From contig NC_049991.1 in NCBI RefSeq assembly GCF_000003815.2, positions 4,016,437 through 4,080,436 of the forward strand: a stretch of 64,000 bases of DNA, given 5' to 3'. The notes under the pieces are model-generated. The model was not told where the DNA came from. It ran no database searches and saw only the letters and a list, made by a program, of their open reading frames with translations. This DNA comes from Branchiostoma floridae. Lineage: Eukaryota > Chordata > Leptocardii > Amphioxiformes > Branchiostomatidae. Shown here one piece after another: positions 20,682-31,310 of this stretch (its first letter is position 1; every line of letters begins with the position of its first letter). Made by a program: the position numbers and the translations under genes.

Positions 20682-23600
20682 ATGTTGTTCTTGCTTCTCT
20701 TGGTCTGTGGTGATTCAAATGGCCAGAGCTTGCCTGGTTGTAAGACCGCTGAATGGTTAGAGTGTGTGCCTGAAACAAGGAAGCCGGGAGGTTCGGTCAT
20801 GGTTACGCCTAGCACACATGCATGTGTCAAGTGTGAGATCCCAAACATGGGTATTGCCTCTGGAAGTCCCTTTTCTTGTCTTGTTGGGGCCAAACTGGCT
20901 GTGGCAATAAGAGGATACCCATTCTATGTCCTATCGACACAGAGCCTGACACCACTCAACAAGCAATCTCTGGTTCGCGCCTTGGCTTTGGTAGATGCCG
21001 AGGTCACTGATGTGGAGAACAGCACATTCGCTGGGTTTACCCATCTTCTCGATTTGTCACTAGATTCCAACAGGTTGACACATGTCAAGCAGGCCTGGTT
21101 CACTGGCTTGGAGAATCTCTTGTCGCTGATTTTGTCCAACAACCACATCGAGCAGATAGAGGCAGGGAGCTTTGCAGACCTAGATCGTCTGCAATTCTTG
21201 GATCTAGAGAACAACATGTTACAGGTTGTAGACCCTGTCTGGCTCTGGGGACTGAAAAGTACCAAATTCATGGACCTGGGGTTGAATAAGATCAATCGCA
21301 TTTTCCCTGGGTCCTTCCGGCACCTGCAGCTTTCCTGGTTGAACCTGAGGGGCAGCGATCTGTCGTGTTTGGATGGAGATGTGTTTCGGGGACAGTCTTC
21401 GCTGGCGAGGCTCCATATCAGCAGTGGCATGTTGTCCTCTGTGTATGTTGAAAAGCCACATGGAATGATGTGGAGCCTATGTCGGTTTGCCAATATGAGG
21501 AAAGGGTCAGCCACGTTGGTTGTTGAGGTACCCAGGTTCATCTTCTGTACCAGACACAATGGGGCAACTCGTAGGCTTTTGTTTGGGTGGATGTTTGATT
21601 CATCAAACAATATGCCTGGTAACATCGAAATGGGACGTGTCAACCCTGGCAAATCATGCGGTGCTTTGGATCGTTCTCTGAGCACTATCTCCGTCCAGGC
21701 ACCTGTAGTTGTCTTGGCTACTGACGACTCTCTGGCTGCCAAACTGGGCCTCAACACACTTGAGCAGTGCAGGCAGGTTTGGGAATACAGTAGAGGTATT
21801 GCTATAACAATGGGCCCGGTGGGAAGTCCGATCTTCCGACTGGTTTCCTTTGCCACAGGGAATACAGCTTTTGAAGGTGTTGCCATGTCATTTGTCCAGA
21901 CACAAGACACACTTACCACCACTGAGTCTGTATACAGACAAACGCACACCACCCATGCAAACGCCACCAATGACTATACAAAGAACATCACCTGCATTCT
22001 GCTCACCAAAGATGAACACACCGAGTTGTTCTTCACCGTTCCCCCGGTCCAGTACCAGACACACACAACCACTGACCACTCCAGCAGCCTGTTACACAAC
22101 ACCAAATACACACCATATTCAGAACAGGTAGATAACTCTACACTGCAGGTGAGTACCACACCTGGACCAGAGGTGCCTCCCGCAAAAGATCATGTTCTCA
22201 TCTCAGTTGTTGTCTCGGCAGTGGTCAGTCTGGTCGTGTTGTCCCTTGCAGTGTTGGCATGGAAGTTGCGGTTCTCAAGGTCAAACGTTGAAGGTGGGAG
22301 GGCCAGCGACGATGCACACATTTGGACAATCCCACCTGGGGTTGCCTTCCCCGGCTTGCTGAGGTCGGCTTCTCTACCTGCATGCTCAAACAAGATGGCG
22401 TCGGATGACGTAGCCTCTTGTAGGTCATTGCCAGCTGTACTGGATTCCATCGAGCCTACTTACAGCGAGATCCCAGATAACATAGCCACTGCTCAGAGGC
22501 CTCTGCCTGGTCTCCCCCACACATACTGGGAGATTCCAGATGACGTCATCTCCGGTGTGATTCGGTCAGCTTCTCTCCCTGCAGTAACATGCACACGCGG
22601 TGGGGACGCCCCAGATGACACGGCATCTTGCAAGTCATTGCCGGCTATTCTCCTGTCCATTGAGCCCACCTACACTGAGATCCCAGATCATGTAGCTGTT
22701 GCACAGCGCCCCCTGCCTGCTCTCCCGCACACAGCATGGGGGAGCCCAGATCATGACGCCGCTGCACAGCGCCCTCTGTCTGTCATGAGACATACTTACA
22801 GTGTGATCCCCGATGATGGGGAGAGTGGTCCCATGCCTTTCTACACTGATGCTGCAGAGCTCTCCCTCCATGTCGTCAGCAACAGGAGACCGCACCGACG
22901 GGCCTTCCGGGATAACAGCACTGGGGAGAGCGGTCACATACCTCTCTACGCTAATGCTGCAGAGAATTCCCTCCATGTAGTGAGAAGCAGACAGCACCGA
23001 CGGGCCTTCCGGGATAACACCACTGTTTCAACCGGACACCGATCCGGAAGATCCTTTGGCAAATATGGGTCGGCTGACCAGAGCAGAGCAGAGCTTAACA
23101 GCTTCTATAGACAGGGCCCCGAGGTCGAAGGCATAAGAGCCCGTAGACGGATGAGAACAGCTTTGGTATCCCAGCCTGCTGACCAAGGGTTGAGGACCTA
23201 CGTCAATGTCACAGATGCTATCCTGTCCAGTGGTCAAAATGTCACTGAGGCTCATATCGCCTTCCTCACATCGCCTGGTGCTTACGGTCCTTGGGAGATA
23301 TCGGAAGATGGAGCACGTATCACACCACGGCGTGCGTCCCTCCCTCTTGTCACACTGCCTAACACCTACTGGCCATGGGAGATTCCGGGCGATGGAAACG
23401 GTATGAGACAAAGGGGCGCGTCCCTCCCCCATGTCACACTGCCTAACACCTACTGGCCATGGCAGATACCCGTGCAGGAAACACGTAACACACCACGGCG
23501 TGCGTCCCTTCCCCTTGTCACACTGCCTAACACCTACTGGCCTTGGGAGATACCCGTGGAGGGAACACGTAACACACCACGGCGTGCGTCCCTCCCCCTT

Positions 23601-24089
23601 GTCACACTGCCTAACACCTACTGGCCTTGGGAGATACCCGTGGAGGGAACACGTAACACACCACTGCGTGCGTCTCTCCCCCATGTCACACTGCCTAACA
23701 CCTACTGGCCATGGGAGCTACCCGTGCAGGGAATACGTAACACACCACGGCGCGCGTCCCTCCCCCGTGTCACACTGCCTAACACCTACTGGCCATGGGA
23801 GATACCCGTGCAGGGAAGACGTAACACACCACGGCGTGCGTCCCTCCCCCGTGTCACACTGCCTAACACCTACTGGCCATGGGAGGTACCCGTGCAGGAA
23901 ACACGTATCACACCACGACGTGCGTCCTTCCCCCATGTCACACTGCCTAACACCTACTGGCCATGGGAGGTACCCGTGCAGGGAACACGTAACACACCAC
24001 GGCGCGCGTCCCTCCCCCGTGTCACACTGCCTAACACCTATTGGCCATGGGAGATACCCGATCATGGAACACCTTTTTCCGAGGGGTAA
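20682..24089 (+). CDS. Leucine-rich-repeat transmembrane protein with repetitive cytoplasmic tail
   Basis: One uninterrupted frame runs to TAA at 24087-24089. I prefer the ATG at 20682 (context GCAGCCATGT), which starts directly with a hydrophobic signal peptide (LFLLLLVCG); an in-frame ATG at 20607 would place 25 polar residues before it. Numbering from 20607: a Cys-rich N-cap at 41-91, about five or six LRRs at 125-275 (for example LLSLILSNNHIEQIEAGSF), a Cys-containing cap, a Thr/Ser-rich stalk to 525, a membrane helix at 530-553, and a tail of about 600 residues. The tail has repeated TYSEIPD-type motifs, two RSASLP motifs, and nine copies of a 28-residue unit (908-1155). It is probably a cell-surface receptor or adhesion protein; no TIR, death or kinase domain is seen. 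A strong donor (CTACAG|GTAAGT at 20595) just upstream suggests an untranslated 5' exon in some transcripts. The gene is antisense inside intron 4 of carboxylesterase A. Confidence 0.85.
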   Translation: MLFLLLLVCGDSNGQSLPGCKTAEWLECVPETRKPGGSVMVTPSTHACVKCEIPNMGIASGSPFSCLVGAKLAVAIRGYPFYVLSTQSLTPLNKQSLVRALALVDAEVTDVENSTFAGFTHLLDLSLDSNRLTHVKQAWFTGLENLLSLILSNNHIEQIEAGSFADLDRLQFLDLENNMLQVVDPVWLWGLKSTKFMDLGLNKINRIFPGSFRHLQLSWLNLRGSDLSCLDGDVFRGQSSLARLHISSGMLSSVYVEKPHGMMWSLCRFANMRKGSATLVVEVPRFIFCTRHNGATRRLLFGWMFDSSNNMPGNIEMGRVNPGKSCGALDRSLSTISVQAPVVVLATDDSLAAKLGLNTLEQCRQVWEYSRGIAITMGPVGSPIFRLVSFATGNTAFEGVAMSFVQTQDTLTTTESVYRQTHTTHANATNDYTKNITCILLTKDEHTELFFTVPPVQYQTHTTTDHSSSLLHNTKYTPYSEQVDNSTLQVSTTPGPEVPPAKDHVLISVVVSAVVSLVVLSLAVLAWKLRFSRSNVEGGRASDDAHIWTIPPGVAFPGLLRSASLPACSNKMASDDVASCRSLPAVLDSIEPTYSEIPDNIATAQRPLPGLPHTYWEIPDDVISGVIRSASLPAVTCTRGGDAPDDTASCKSLPAILLSIEPTYTEIPDHVAVAQRPLPALPHTAWGSPDHDAAAQRPLSVMRHTYSVIPDDGESGPMPFYTDAAELSLHVVSNRRPHRRAFRDNSTGESGHIPLYANAAENSLHVVRSRQHRRAFRDNTTVSTGHRSGRSFGKYGSADQSRAELNSFYRQGPEVEGIRARRRMRTALVSQPADQGLRTYVNVTDAILSSGQNVTEAHIAFLTSPGAYGPWEISEDGARITPRRASLPLVTLPNTYWPWEIPGDGNGMRQRGASLPHVTLPNTYWPWQIPVQETRNTPRRASLPLVTLPNTYWPWEIPVEGTRNTPRRASLPLVTLPNTYWPWEIPVEGTRNTPLRASLPHVTLPNTYWPWELPVQGIRNTPRRASLPRVTLPNTYWPWEIPVQGRRNTPRRASLPRVTLPNTYWPWEVPVQETRITPRRASFPHVTLPNTYWPWEVPVQGTRNTPRRASLPRVTLPNTYWPWEIPDHGTPFSEG
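23320..24076 (+). repeat. Nine in-frame 84-bp coding repeats
   Basis: The unit encodes RRASLP-x-VTLPNTYWPWEIP-VxGTRNTP with small changes. The period is exactly 84 bp (CACACTGCCTAACACC at 23351, 23435, and so on). Near-identity at DNA level indicates recent expansion or gene conversion. Because 84 is divisible by three, the other frames on both strands stay open too. Confidence 0.95.
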
Positions 24090-25574
24090 CCTATATCCGT
24101 TTTTAATTACCGTTCGTAACGTCAAATATTGACACGTACATTTGAATCCGTTTGTGGTTTGGCACACTATTGACAGGTTATCCTAAAAGACCTAGAAATT
24201 CTGTTTCAAGATGTCTACTTTTGCCACGTCAATATTGACCAATTCCAAAATCTAATAAGTCGCAAACCTTTATTCAACCTTTCTTGATCCTTTACAAAAC
24301 ATTTTGTTGAATCATGACCGATAGTAACCTTTACTTTTTCACCTCTGTTAAATTGAAGGTACTGATTTTGTGTGTCTGCCTATATTTCCGGAAATTTTGA
24401 CTAGCAATAATATAAAAAAACACTGTATGGAAAGTGATAATATTTGTTATGTGAGGAGTGTGGTGGCTCCTGGTGGCTTCCTTTGGAACAACAGCAGAAC
24501 TTCTGTGTTTTTTTTTTACTTCTTGTCCCTTACATTGTATGGTCTTTGCATGGAAGGGAGGGGGGTGGAGGGGTGGGTTTGGGCAGATACCCTTGATATA
24601 CAACATTGTATCAGCTACTGGGGACCTCTTGCAGTTCGTTCTGAAACTGCAGAGCGTTTTAATCAAAACTTTTCAAAGAGGATAAGTAAGAAACAATGAC
24701 TGATTTTTTTTATTTGGCGCATGCGGGTAATTCTAAAGAAGACGGAAACAATAAAATTCAAATTGTTAAAGCTTGGAATAACTCTGCATAATCAATGAGG
24801 TAATATATAATGATTTACCACGTCAATATTGACATCAATCCATAATCTTAGATATAGAAAGCGTAAGACAGTGATCTTTAACCATTCTGGAAAGCACGAC
24901 TTGGCCTGTTTTTCACTTTAGAAAATGATATTTAATACTATTATGAAAATCATATTTTTTAAATTTTTTTTCTAAACTTACATTTCATTCTTACAAAAAT
25001 TCTGTTGCACCTACAGTCGTCATATAACACGATTTTGTTGTACAAGAAAAGAAATCCTCTCCTATCTTTTACACTAAAATATTAAGTACTGCAGCAGTGT
25101 TTGGGCTGTAAAACTTTAAGTATAGACTATATGATTCAATACATAACGATGGCAGTGGCCATTCTGTTAAAAGCTCATCATGTAACATTTTTTCCTCGAA
25201 AATGAAAATATTCTGGAGAACAAAACGTTTATGTGAATGACATAAATAACCATTTTTCAGCATATTTGCTTCGTTATGTCCTAATTCTAAAGTTTTTGAA
25301 CTGCACAAAACAAGTTACACAAGGTCTGATAATTTTCTGAAACCAACTCAAACTAGACCATTCTGTTCTTTATAACAGCACACTAGTTTGAAGCATCAAA
25401 GTTTGTATGGTGTAATGATATTACCCCCCCCCCCAAAAAAAAAATTGGTCTGCAACTGGTCTGGTCTATAGTGTTCATCTAACTTACTATGAAAGAAATG
25501 GTAGGAAAATTTACTTTTTATTGTCCCCAACCTTACATAATGGACTTGTTAACTTCATACATGTAACGTTACCT

Positions 25575-26545
25575 TTAACCCTCAAACCACCGTAGCTTTT
25601 TTGTGACGTAGATTACCGTATGGGGTCAAAACTGACCCCAAAACGTTTTGTACAAATACAGTTTTTTGTGTGACTCTTTGTGTGATTTGTATATATGTAT
25701 AGTTTTATTAATCTATGTGGGACAGTCTGACATGATTAGGTGAGAATACTTCTAGCTCATTATCATAATTTATGCAAAAGATCATGAGGACCACATTTTG
25801 CACCAATGCTATTCAGACCGGGAAGGAGGTTTTTGATGCCTGTACCAACTTCAATGCCGTATAGCGCCTGAATGGCTTATGCTAGGGCCACCAAACTTGG
25901 TAACTTTTTAGAAAATGTTGAAAGCAAACATTTTCAGTGAACAAAGTATGTTCATTATTTTTCATGTTGCCATGGCAACGGAATTCTGACAGACATATTT
26001 ATTACGAAATTTTCTAATTTTGTATTAAACATTTAAGTTTTAAGGTTTTCTTGGCAAATAACAGTTGTTTATCACATCTTATGAAATTCAACGTAAATTT
26101 CATGACTCAATATTCATAATTTATGCTAATTTGATGACGTCATCAGCCAAAATCCAAGATGGCGCCCGAGATTACCTAGATGACGTCATAATGTCGTCAT
26201 ATAACATGATGATGGCACAAAAGTTGTTACAATAATTTTGACTTACATGTACATCATTATCTGAAAATTTCGTGATCCTACGATAAGTAGTTTAGGTGTG
26301 GGTCGCAAAAGTTTGTTTAAAAAAATGCTGGGGTCAGTTTTGACCCCACTGGACCATGCATAAACTTTCTAGGATAACTTAATCAACAATGAGCCAATCT
26401 CGGTAAAAACGTATAAGAAGTTATAGGACATATATACAAACAAACTCATGGAAGGAAATTAGTTTTCGACCAGAAATGCCATAATGGCACACATCGATAT
26501 ACGCCTGGGGTCAGTTTTGACCCCATACGGTGGTTTGAGGGTTAA
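25575..26545. mobile_element. piggyBac-like non-autonomous transposon (type 2)
   Basis: TTAA at 25575-25578 and 26542-26545 flank inverted ends CCCTCAAACCACCGTA and TACGGTGGTTTGAGGG. Subterminal repeats GGGGTCAAAACTGACCCC and GGGGTCAGTTTTGACCCC add further symmetry. The 971-bp interior has no transposase frame. An internal CTATTCAGACCGGG at 25809-25822 matches the end of the type-1 element at 1059-1547, so a truncated copy may be nested. Confidence 0.85.
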
Positions 26546-27090
26546 CAGACATACAGTATCATCCTGTTTAAAGTCACCTCATTCAATTACATTACAATCT
26601 CTTACTTTGACCTTCGTAAAAAAAAATTACCAGTATCTGACATATATTCGTAGATGGCTAAAAATCGTTTTGGAAAGAATTTCTTACTTGATGAAATGAT
26701 ATAACACACTTCCATGTATACTTGAATGAAAAAAAAAACACGCAGATATACTATATGGACATATATCAAACATACTTACAAATATGCCTAATGTCATGTA
26801 GCATATCATTCGATACACATCACGTAATAAAAAAAAGTCAGGTCACACATGTACAATATACCATGTACTCTCGAAGCTAGGGAATAATGTCATACTTTAG
26901 GGGTTAAGCCGCAAGTACACTGTACTTGCTGTTTACTGTATCTTGGTGTTTAGATTTAATAAGAAAACATTAACATATTCAAAAATGTCCTCTTGCGGGT
27001 CACATATTTCAATGACTACAAGTCACAGACTATCTGACCCTCTGAAGTGCCGGAGCATTATTCGTTTGAAAAAGTCCCAAAATCTGAAGG

Positions 27091-27490
27091 TCCTGAGAGT
27101 CTGTTTTTCTTTTTTGTTTAGAGAGGGGATGGGGTGGGTTGGCTTAGGTAATAGACATCATGGCCAAATGATTTGTTTTGTATCTGAACAATTATCATAA
27201 AAATGATGACAAGCAAAATATTCTATCAACTTACATATTCTGGTGACGTCTGAGAAAACCAAAACGTACATCATGACATTCTAAAATTATGGCGACCATG
27301 AGGGTTCTGAGAGTCTTTTTTTCTTCCTTTTTTAGAGAGAGGAGTGGGGGTGGGTTGGGCCATCCTGGCCAAGTGATTTGTTTTATATCTGAACATTTGT
27401 CATAAAAATGATGACAACCAAAAAAATAATATTAATGTACATATCCTGGTGATGTCTAAAAACAAAGCAGAGATCAAGAAATTTCAAAAT
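27091..27490. repeat. Direct duplication, unit about 214 bp
   Basis: GAGAGTCTGTTTTTC...GGCCAAATGATTTGTTTTGTATCTG...CATAAAAATGATGACAA...CTGGTGACGTCT occurs twice in succession, starting at about 27091 and 27305. Non-coding, within the carboxylesterase A intron. Confidence 0.75.
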
Positions 27491-28694
27491 AAAGACCATG
27501 GTCACAAAAATCAAAAAAAAAAACATAATGTAAAGAAAGGCAAAATTTCTCTATTATTGTCGTGCAATTAGTAGTGAAGTTGTTCTGTTGTGATGTAATC
27601 TTTATAACGCTAACATTTTTTCTTGAACATTAGTGTAAGGTACACATGTAAATGGAACCAGTATGCAGACACTTATGTTATGTTGCTAGGACATTAAAAG
27701 CAAGATTATGCGAGTAGCAAGAATGTTACGCGTGAAATGATATATCTGTATATATATTGAGCTTGTCTGCAAAGTGGGCGTCACTGGGAAAGCTTATTCT
27801 TTCTAACTGTTGTCAGGCTAAAGGGGGTGGGGATATTTTATAGTCAAACTGTTTGCTTGTATGGGGGGTGGGTCTAGCGTATTGATTTGACGTCTTGTGG
27901 TGTTAATTGTAGGCTCGTCAAACCAATAGGAATTATACGATTACTAAAAACTAATTTGTAAAAATAATCTAAAGAAAGGAGTTAGCTGAGTGTATCAATA
28001 GCGTTTAGTTTATCATTTTGTGGCAGATGTTTTATGGTAAACTTCTAAAACATTACCGACGCCCGCCGCCAAATCAAATTCCGCTGTTGCAAGCCGATAT
28101 GAATATGTACAAGATGTGTAACATTATAGTGGCACGTGAGAGCGACAGTCAGCGCAATGGGAGCATAATATTGTATCCGTTAAGCAAAGAATTTTCAAAT
28201 CTAAAACTTCGTGAACTAGTGAACCAATGAGCTGTGACTGTCAGGCCTCAACATATCGAAACAAAAGATAGATTGGCGTCATGTTGAGGGCAAATCGCAG
28301 AAGTTGTGTTGATTTCAAGTCGGCATCTCAACATTCGTCAAATCCAGAACTCACAACAATCATGGACTGAGCATAAATATCGTTATTTCGTGTTGCTTGA
28401 GGTGAGCAGATGAAGCTCAAAATACAGCCAAGGTATTCCTTCCAGTCAAGTTGGAAGACGGTCACATCTTTAAGACTTCATCATACGTCTGGAAGACAGT
28501 GTGACAGTCTGCTATGGTGACAATCTACCAGTTTTAAACTCAGACACAACTCACTCTGAACGGTAAAATCATCATTCATCTAACTACAGAACAGACGTGG
28601 TGTGCTCTATCCATATTCATCACTGCACTGGGACTCATTTACTCTCAAGGACACGTAACTATATACGTCCATGCAACTAGGCGCGAAAAGGCTG

Positions 28695-28995
28695 TAGGAA
28701 TCTGTTTGAGTCGTGCTCTATAACCAGTGCAAGAACCAAGTGGGTACAGTGTTCTCCCTGCATTCGGTAGGTCGTGAGTTCGATCCCCAGCCGAGTCATG
28801 CCAAAGACTTAAAAATGGTACATGCTGATTTGTCTGCGCAACGCTGAGCATTTGGGAAAGAGTATGGTAGCTGACAACACAGACCAGTGGGCTAGCCCAT
28901 TACTGTAGTGATTAAAAAAAAAAAAAAACTTGTGTGGCCCAAGGGCTACATGAAGAGAGATGGGCGCCGCCCTGTGGTGCGGGAAGGAACTTGAC
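28695..28995 (+). repeat. tRNA-derived SINE, second family
   Basis: The tRNA-like head has AAGTGGGTACAGTG as box-A region and GTGAGTTCGATCCCCAG as box B, followed by a body and an A15 run at 28914-28928. A final block (TGTGTGGCCCAAGGGC) lies after the A-run. Confidence 0.6.
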
Positions 28996-30121
28996 TAACT
29001 TTAACTTTGTGTTCTTGAGTCACCGGCAATAATACATCCGACCACAGAACCACAAATGTCTGTATTTTGGCATTGACTGCCTGGCTTACCTATGCCACGT
29101 ACAGTATATGTTACATATACAAGAATACAAAAACGCATCCGTCATAACAAGTAAATGCATCATATATTAGGTTCGAGCGTGATTCAACGCCGCTACATGC
29201 TGCATTTGAGCTGAGACATTATCTAAATAGATCCAACCTGTTTCTTTACCGACTAGATTGCACTATGGTTGGAAACGATGTCTACAAAACAAGGCGACGA
29301 CTGTAAAAACATTCGAGACACTCTGCTGTTTATTCTCTGATGCGCAAGATTTACAACAAGAAGACGACAACAAAAAACTGTTAACGCAAACTCTCATCAA
29401 CAAGACCAGGCTCTTACTCTAGTCTAACTTTGGCAAAAAGATCTATACTAAAGGCTCTGACATGTCACAGTTCATGGTCTTTATCCCCATAGATTTTATC
29501 TAGCCATATTCTCCTTTCGGTTGACTTGTGAAAAAAAAAAACGCTAAGCGACCAAAACTTATAGCCTCCATTGAACTGACGTCGTTTCTGGCATGCTAGC
29601 TGTTTAATAATGAATGCATTGTAGAACACGTTGTATTGTATGGTATACGGCAGATTCTCTTACAACGCCTATATCTCTTTGGAGATGGTCAACATGACGA
29701 GAAAGTACCGAAATGGGTCATTTTGTGCACATCTTGAATACAGAAATAAAAGACATGTTGGCTGTGATACCATGTTTTGTCGCTTCCATTCTTGCCAACG
29801 TTAACATTACAAAGTTTATGGTGTTTATCTTGAAAATTTAGATGTCTATCTTAAAGTTTATACATTTTTTGTCCCCCTCTCTTTATATTTGGAGTCCTCA
29901 GAGGATGTCACCCAGAACATTTGCTTGCTGTGACCTTATGTGAAAATGAGTCCAACCCTCTCCGATTCAATAGCAAAAAAGAACTATTTTTTTACAAGTT
30001 TTGTGGAGTATCGTACGAGCATTATTAAAATGGGTGTGATCAAATTAACGTTATAGCCTGTAGACTGTGACATGACTCCAAATTCAATGTGTGGGAGGGT
30101 TAGAATGGAAAGCAAACGTTA

Positions 30122-30186
30122 GGCACGTGCTTGGCACGTGTTGGGCACGTGTTGGGCACGTGTTAGGCACGTGTTAGGCACGAGTA
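30122..30186. repeat. 11-bp tandem repeat with five CACGTG boxes
   Basis: GGCACGTGYTK repeats five times with a strict 11-bp period, then decays (GGCACGAG). Each unit contains the palindromic E-box CACGTG. Confidence 0.9.
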
Positions 30187-30728
30187 CTCGAAAATGATAA
30201 GGACCAATTTTAACAATGGAGACATTGGTTTTGGTTGCACATAACGTTACAGCTTTACAAAACGATTGGAATTTTGGTTAGAACATAAGTCGGGACTAGC
30301 AAAGATTCAGGTCCAAAGAGGAACACTAATAATAGTTAACTGTTATATATTTCATATAAGACCATGTTGATGGCATCCACACGCACATCAATTTTCGGCC
30401 ATTTAAAAAAACAAAAACGTTTTCAGCCATACTGTAATTATAAATCGTACAAGGCAGCTTCAAAATAATAAGGATATATATGCCGTGGATTGAAAAAAAA
30501 GTATCAGAAAATTTATGCAAAAAATTGTCATAGTATAGAACTTCTATTTCCAAACATTATGTTACTTTCACAAAATTTACATTTCTGTGAGCAAAATTCT
30601 CTAATTCTATGAAAATAACATAATGCATATTTTAAAATTCGACAACTTCAAGGAAAAACCCTTATCATCGTATGTCACGTTCAAAGGTCATAAAGGAGTG
30701 TATTGTACTAGAACTACAGCAGCAACAA

Positions 30729-30950
30729 CAAGAAACTTGATATACAGCAGTGAGTTTGCCTTCTCAAAAATGAAATTTGCTTTCTCAACTCTGCCCTCCA
30801 TAAATGCGGATATCAGGGACAGTTTCCACTTCACACTTGCCCTCGGACAAGACGAACTCAAAGATGTCTCGAAAACGGACGAAGATTGGTACGAGGTGTT
30901 CGGCCCGAAAAGGGAACAAATGGAAGCTCTGCAAAAACTACGTATACCAG
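30729..30950 (+). CDS. Possible orphan exon, unrecognised
   Basis: An open frame with a coding-like composition (LALGQDELKDVSKTDEDWY, EVFGPKREQMEALQKL) ends at a canonical donor, ACCAG|GTAAGG at 30950, in phase 1. A weak acceptor (TTGATATACAG) precedes it. I find no partner exon on the plus strand and do not recognise the family. It could be a relic inside the carboxylesterase A intron. Confidence 0.3.
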
Positions 30951-31157
30951 GTAAGGTTTTTTTGTTTGTTTATTTGTTTGTTTGTTTTATTCAGATCCCC
31001 ATCAGTGTATACGTAATTATGTAATACTATTCCTCCTGTAGTCTATTTAAGTACAATAATGAAATTAAAAATTAAAACAACAATCTGATGCAGAAGCTAA
31101 ACGTAATCATACAGACATCAAACAAATCAAATGCGGTAAACAGAATTGTGAGCGGTG

Positions 31158-31310
31158 GTCATAGGTCAAATATCATATAGCCAGGCGCCGCGGACCAATC
31201 AGAAGGCCCCGTTCCACGTTGGTTATGGCGCCGTAACACATAGATTCCGGCCAGGCCGATGTGTATAGCTCCTTAATTCTGATTGGTCAGAATGAATCGA
31301 TATTCCGATT
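31158..31310. repeat. Dispersed repeat, copy 1
   Basis: GGCGCCGCGGACCAATCAGAA...CCACGT...TAGATT...ATTGGTCAGAATGAATCGAT matches, in reverse orientation, the stretch 56480-56625. No frame. Confidence 0.6.

Noticed and set aside
20924-21970. Minus-strand frame of 348 codons
   Set aside because: Antisense of the LRR coding sequence; no recognisable motif, and open only because of the codon use opposite.
23028-24167. Long open frames on the minus strand and in a second plus frame over the LRR repeat region (up to 233 codons)
   Set aside because: They are produced by an 84-bp repeat whose length is a multiple of three, so a frame open in one unit is open in all. Only the LRR frame has a start with signal peptide, domains and a membrane helix.
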